Positions 34,434 to 36,118 of a DNA stretch of 36,118 bases are shown here, one piece after another (the stretch's first letter is position 1; each line of letters begins with the position of its first letter). The position numbers and the translations under genes are program-made. The stretch is taken from contig JAKLIJ010000009.1 of the NCBI GenBank assembly GCA_022709665.1, positions 1-36,118 of the forward strand. The letters are read 5' to 3'. Origin of the DNA: Bacteroidota bacterium. Its GTDB lineage: Bacteria; Bacteroidota; Bacteroidia; Bacteroidales; VadinHA17. The notes below the pieces were generated by a model. That model had not been told where the DNA came from and ran no database searches. It saw nothing but the letters and a program-made list of their open reading frames with translations.

Positions 34434-36038
34434 ATGATACACAAGCACTTCCACATTCTAACTTCAGTGCTGCTCATCGCACTGAGTTCCTGCTCCGGTC
34501 CCGGGGACCTGACGCCGGTTAAGACAAATGTCCTCAAGGATAAAATAGCCGGCGGATGGGCCGGAAAAATGATTGGCGTCACCTATGGAGCGCCTACCGA
34601 ATTCAGGGCACAGGGCCGAACCTATGAGGATTCAATAAAATGGAAGCCTTCCGACATAAGAGGCAGCCTGTGGCAGGACGACATCTACGTCCAGCTTTCA
34701 TTTCTGATGGCCATGGACAAATACGGCATGGATGCCCCGGCAAAGAAGTTCCAGGAGTCGTTTGCCCTTGCAGGCTTTCCGTTGTGGCATGCCAACATGC
34801 AGGCCAGAAAAAACTATCACGACAGCATTTTTGCCCCTCTGTCGGGAAGCCCGGAATTTAATATCCACGCTGACGACATTGATTTTCAGATAGAATCTGA
34901 TTACATTGGCTTCATGTGTCCGGGGATGCCTGCCACTGCCTCGGAAATAGCCGACCGTATAGGCCGTATAATGAATTACGGCGACGGCGTCTATGGCGGA
35001 ATTTTCGTTGCTTCACTTTATTCGGAAGCATTCTTTAATTCAGATATCAGGAATATCATCGGAAAAGCCCTTCTCTCCATTCCTCCTGAAAGCGACTATC
35101 ACAAGGCAGTCAGCGATGTGATTTTACTTCACGACCAGTATCCCTCTGACTGGCGCGCTGCATGGATGCAACTCGAAGGAAAATGGGGAGATGTCGATAT
35201 CTGCGGAGCAGGCTCGCCATTCAACATCGATGCAAAGCTGAACGGCGCCTATATAGTAATGGGACTTCTTTACGGAAATGGGGATCCGGTCAAAACACTC
35301 GAAATCTCAACCCGCTGCGGACAGGACTCCGACTGCAATCCGTCAAATGCGATGGCTGTGCTTGGCGTGATAAACGGATTCAGCGGACTTCCCCCTGAAA
35401 TGCAGGAGGGGATAAGGGCAATCGCCGATTCGACATTCATTCACACATCATATTCTTTCAATACTGCCGTGGAAGCAACATACAGGTATGCACTCGAACT
35501 TAACAGCCGCTCCGGAGGAAAGTCCGGCGGAAGCAGGATTCTGATAAAGAAAGAGGAACCGGTTGCCCCGGCATTGGAAATATCCTTTCCTGATCTTGTC
35601 TTCGACAGAAAAATTTCAGTGTTTGACAAGAAGGAATGGAAATTCAAGGGGAAATGGGAGATTCACGGTGCAGCATCAGTAGGAAATAATCAGCAACCCG
35701 GCCAGGCTATGTACTCCGGAAATGCGGGAGATGAGTTATCGATTGATTTTTCCGGAACCGGAATCTCTCTCGAAGGAAACTGGTTTCGCGACGGCGGCAG
35801 GGCGGATGTCCACCTCGACGGAAAGCTGCACCGCACTATCGACACTTACTATGATTATGCCGGACAACAGCATACGGAAAGCATCTGGCATGCTGTAAAC
35901 CTTCAGCCCGGCGACCATACGGTCAGACTTGTTGTCAGGGGAGATAACAGGCCTGAGTCGAATGGATCCAGGGTCTATATAACTTCAGCTGTCATTTTCA
36001 AAACAGCTCCAAAAAAGAATGAAGCTTATAAATTTTAA
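34434..36038 (+). CDS. ADP-ribosylglycohydrolase-family lipoprotein with C-terminal beta-rich domain
   Basis: The start MIHKHFHILTSVLLIALSSC is a lipoprotein signal with the lipid cysteine at residue 20. Residues 33-350 are an ADP-ribosylglycohydrolase fold: KIAGGWAGKMIGVTYGAP, a WQDDIYVQ motif (Asp82-83) in place of the usual DDT-type motif, and the metal motif CGQDSDCNPSNAMAVLG. Residues about 400-530 look like a beta-sandwich or carbohydrate-binding-like domain (DFSGTGISLEGNW, HAVNLQPGDHTVRLVV). The family removes ADP-ribose or related groups, but several members act on other ribosides, so the substrate is open. It lies in the ribokinase-nucleoside hydrolase operon. Confidence 0.87.
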   Translation: MIHKHFHILTSVLLIALSSCSGPGDLTPVKTNVLKDKIAGGWAGKMIGVTYGAPTEFRAQGRTYEDSIKWKPSDIRGSLWQDDIYVQLSFLMAMDKYGMDAPAKKFQESFALAGFPLWHANMQARKNYHDSIFAPLSGSPEFNIHADDIDFQIESDYIGFMCPGMPATASEIADRIGRIMNYGDGVYGGIFVASLYSEAFFNSDIRNIIGKALLSIPPESDYHKAVSDVILLHDQYPSDWRAAWMQLEGKWGDVDICGAGSPFNIDAKLNGAYIVMGLLYGNGDPVKTLEISTRCGQDSDCNPSNAMAVLGVINGFSGLPPEMQEGIRAIADSTFIHTSYSFNTAVEATYRYALELNSRSGGKSGGSRILIKKEEPVAPALEISFPDLVFDRKISVFDKKEWKFKGKWEIHGAASVGNNQQPGQAMYSGNAGDELSIDFSGTGISLEGNWFRDGGRADVHLDGKLHRTIDTYYDYAGQQHTESIWHAVNLQPGDHTVRLVVRGDNRPESNGSRVYITSAVIFKTAPKKNEAYKF

Positions 36039-36041
36039 AAG

Positions 36042-36118
36042 ATGTTCATACCACAAACCTACTCATTAGCTGTTGTCCTCTGCATTGTAACAATGCTTTG
36101 CTGGGGATCGTGGGGTAA
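36042..36118 (+). CDS. Sugar permease N-terminus (GRP/RhaT-like DMT family, 3' partial)
   Basis: The ATG is 3 bases after the ADP-ribosylglycohydrolase stop and the frame runs off the window after 25 codons. MFIPQTYSLAVVLCIVTMLC then WGSWGN matches the first helix of GRP/RhaT-type sugar permeases, in which the WGSWGN stretch is characteristic. In this operon it would be the ribose or nucleoside importer (inference). Only the first membrane helix is visible. Confidence 0.7.
   Translation, partial: MFIPQTYSLAVVLCIVTMLCWGSWG

Overview
The window looks like a chromosomal segment of a Bacteroidota member, probably Bacteroidales or Marinilabiliales-like. The pointers are: promoter -7 boxes of the TAnnTTTG type with almost no Shine-Dalgarno sequences, a THX-type ribosomal protein, a fused E1 alpha/beta 2-oxoacid dehydrogenase, Tat-signal Gfo/Idh and enolase-family proteins, many short-lipobox lipoproteins, and a GH88 hydrolase beside sugar-acid genes. 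The assignment rests on gene style only. I saw no rRNA, tRNA, CRISPR array, transposase or phage gene.

Layout. (1) 1-12 kb, mostly housekeeping: the end of an FtsE-type ABC ATPase; a minus-strand pair of an EamA permease and an LtaS-like phosphoglycerol transferase; an exported S9 peptidase divergent from a TPP-dependent enzyme; ribosomal THX with a long charged tail; a minus-strand three-gene operon (CPBP-like membrane protein, epimerase, SDR); then three RNA-binding proteins in a row (NYN-LOTUS, RRM, cold shock) closed by a strong terminator. (2) 12-14.4 kb: an exported Gfo/Idh/MocA oxidoreductase and a GntR/UTRA regulator. (3) 14.4-26 kb: a sugar/polyol cluster. Two divergent promoters share a palindromic operator in front of the GntR gene and an E2-E1 2-oxoacid dehydrogenase pair. 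These are followed by a HAD phosphatase, a PHP protein, an aldolase-SDR fusion, a SorE-like reductase, a PfkB kinase and a sorbitol-dehydrogenase-like enzyme. (4) 26-32.3 kb: a uronate/sugar-acid group with a GH88 lipoprotein, an exported RraA-like protein, a Tat-exported enolase-superfamily enzyme, a KDG-type kinase and a BASS-family transporter. (5) 32.4 kb to the end: a ribose-salvage operon with ribokinase, nucleoside hydrolase lipoprotein, ADP-ribosylglycohydrolase lipoprotein and the start of a sugar permease.

How the genes may work together (inference). In region 3 the polyol/ketose enzymes and aldolase would yield C3 units feeding the 2-oxoacid dehydrogenase; its E3 subunit is not in the window. 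In region 4 sugar-acid dehydration seems to occur outside the cytoplasm, with the keto-deoxy acid imported by the BASS protein and phosphorylated by the kinase. In region 5 nucleosides or ADP-ribosyl compounds would be cut outside the cytoplasm and the ribose imported and phosphorylated. Regions 4 and 5 share the theme of export of enzymes that are usually cytoplasmic and are the most interesting parts. No stretch longer than 300 bases lacks a gene; the longest gap (13435-13673) holds only low-complexity sequence.
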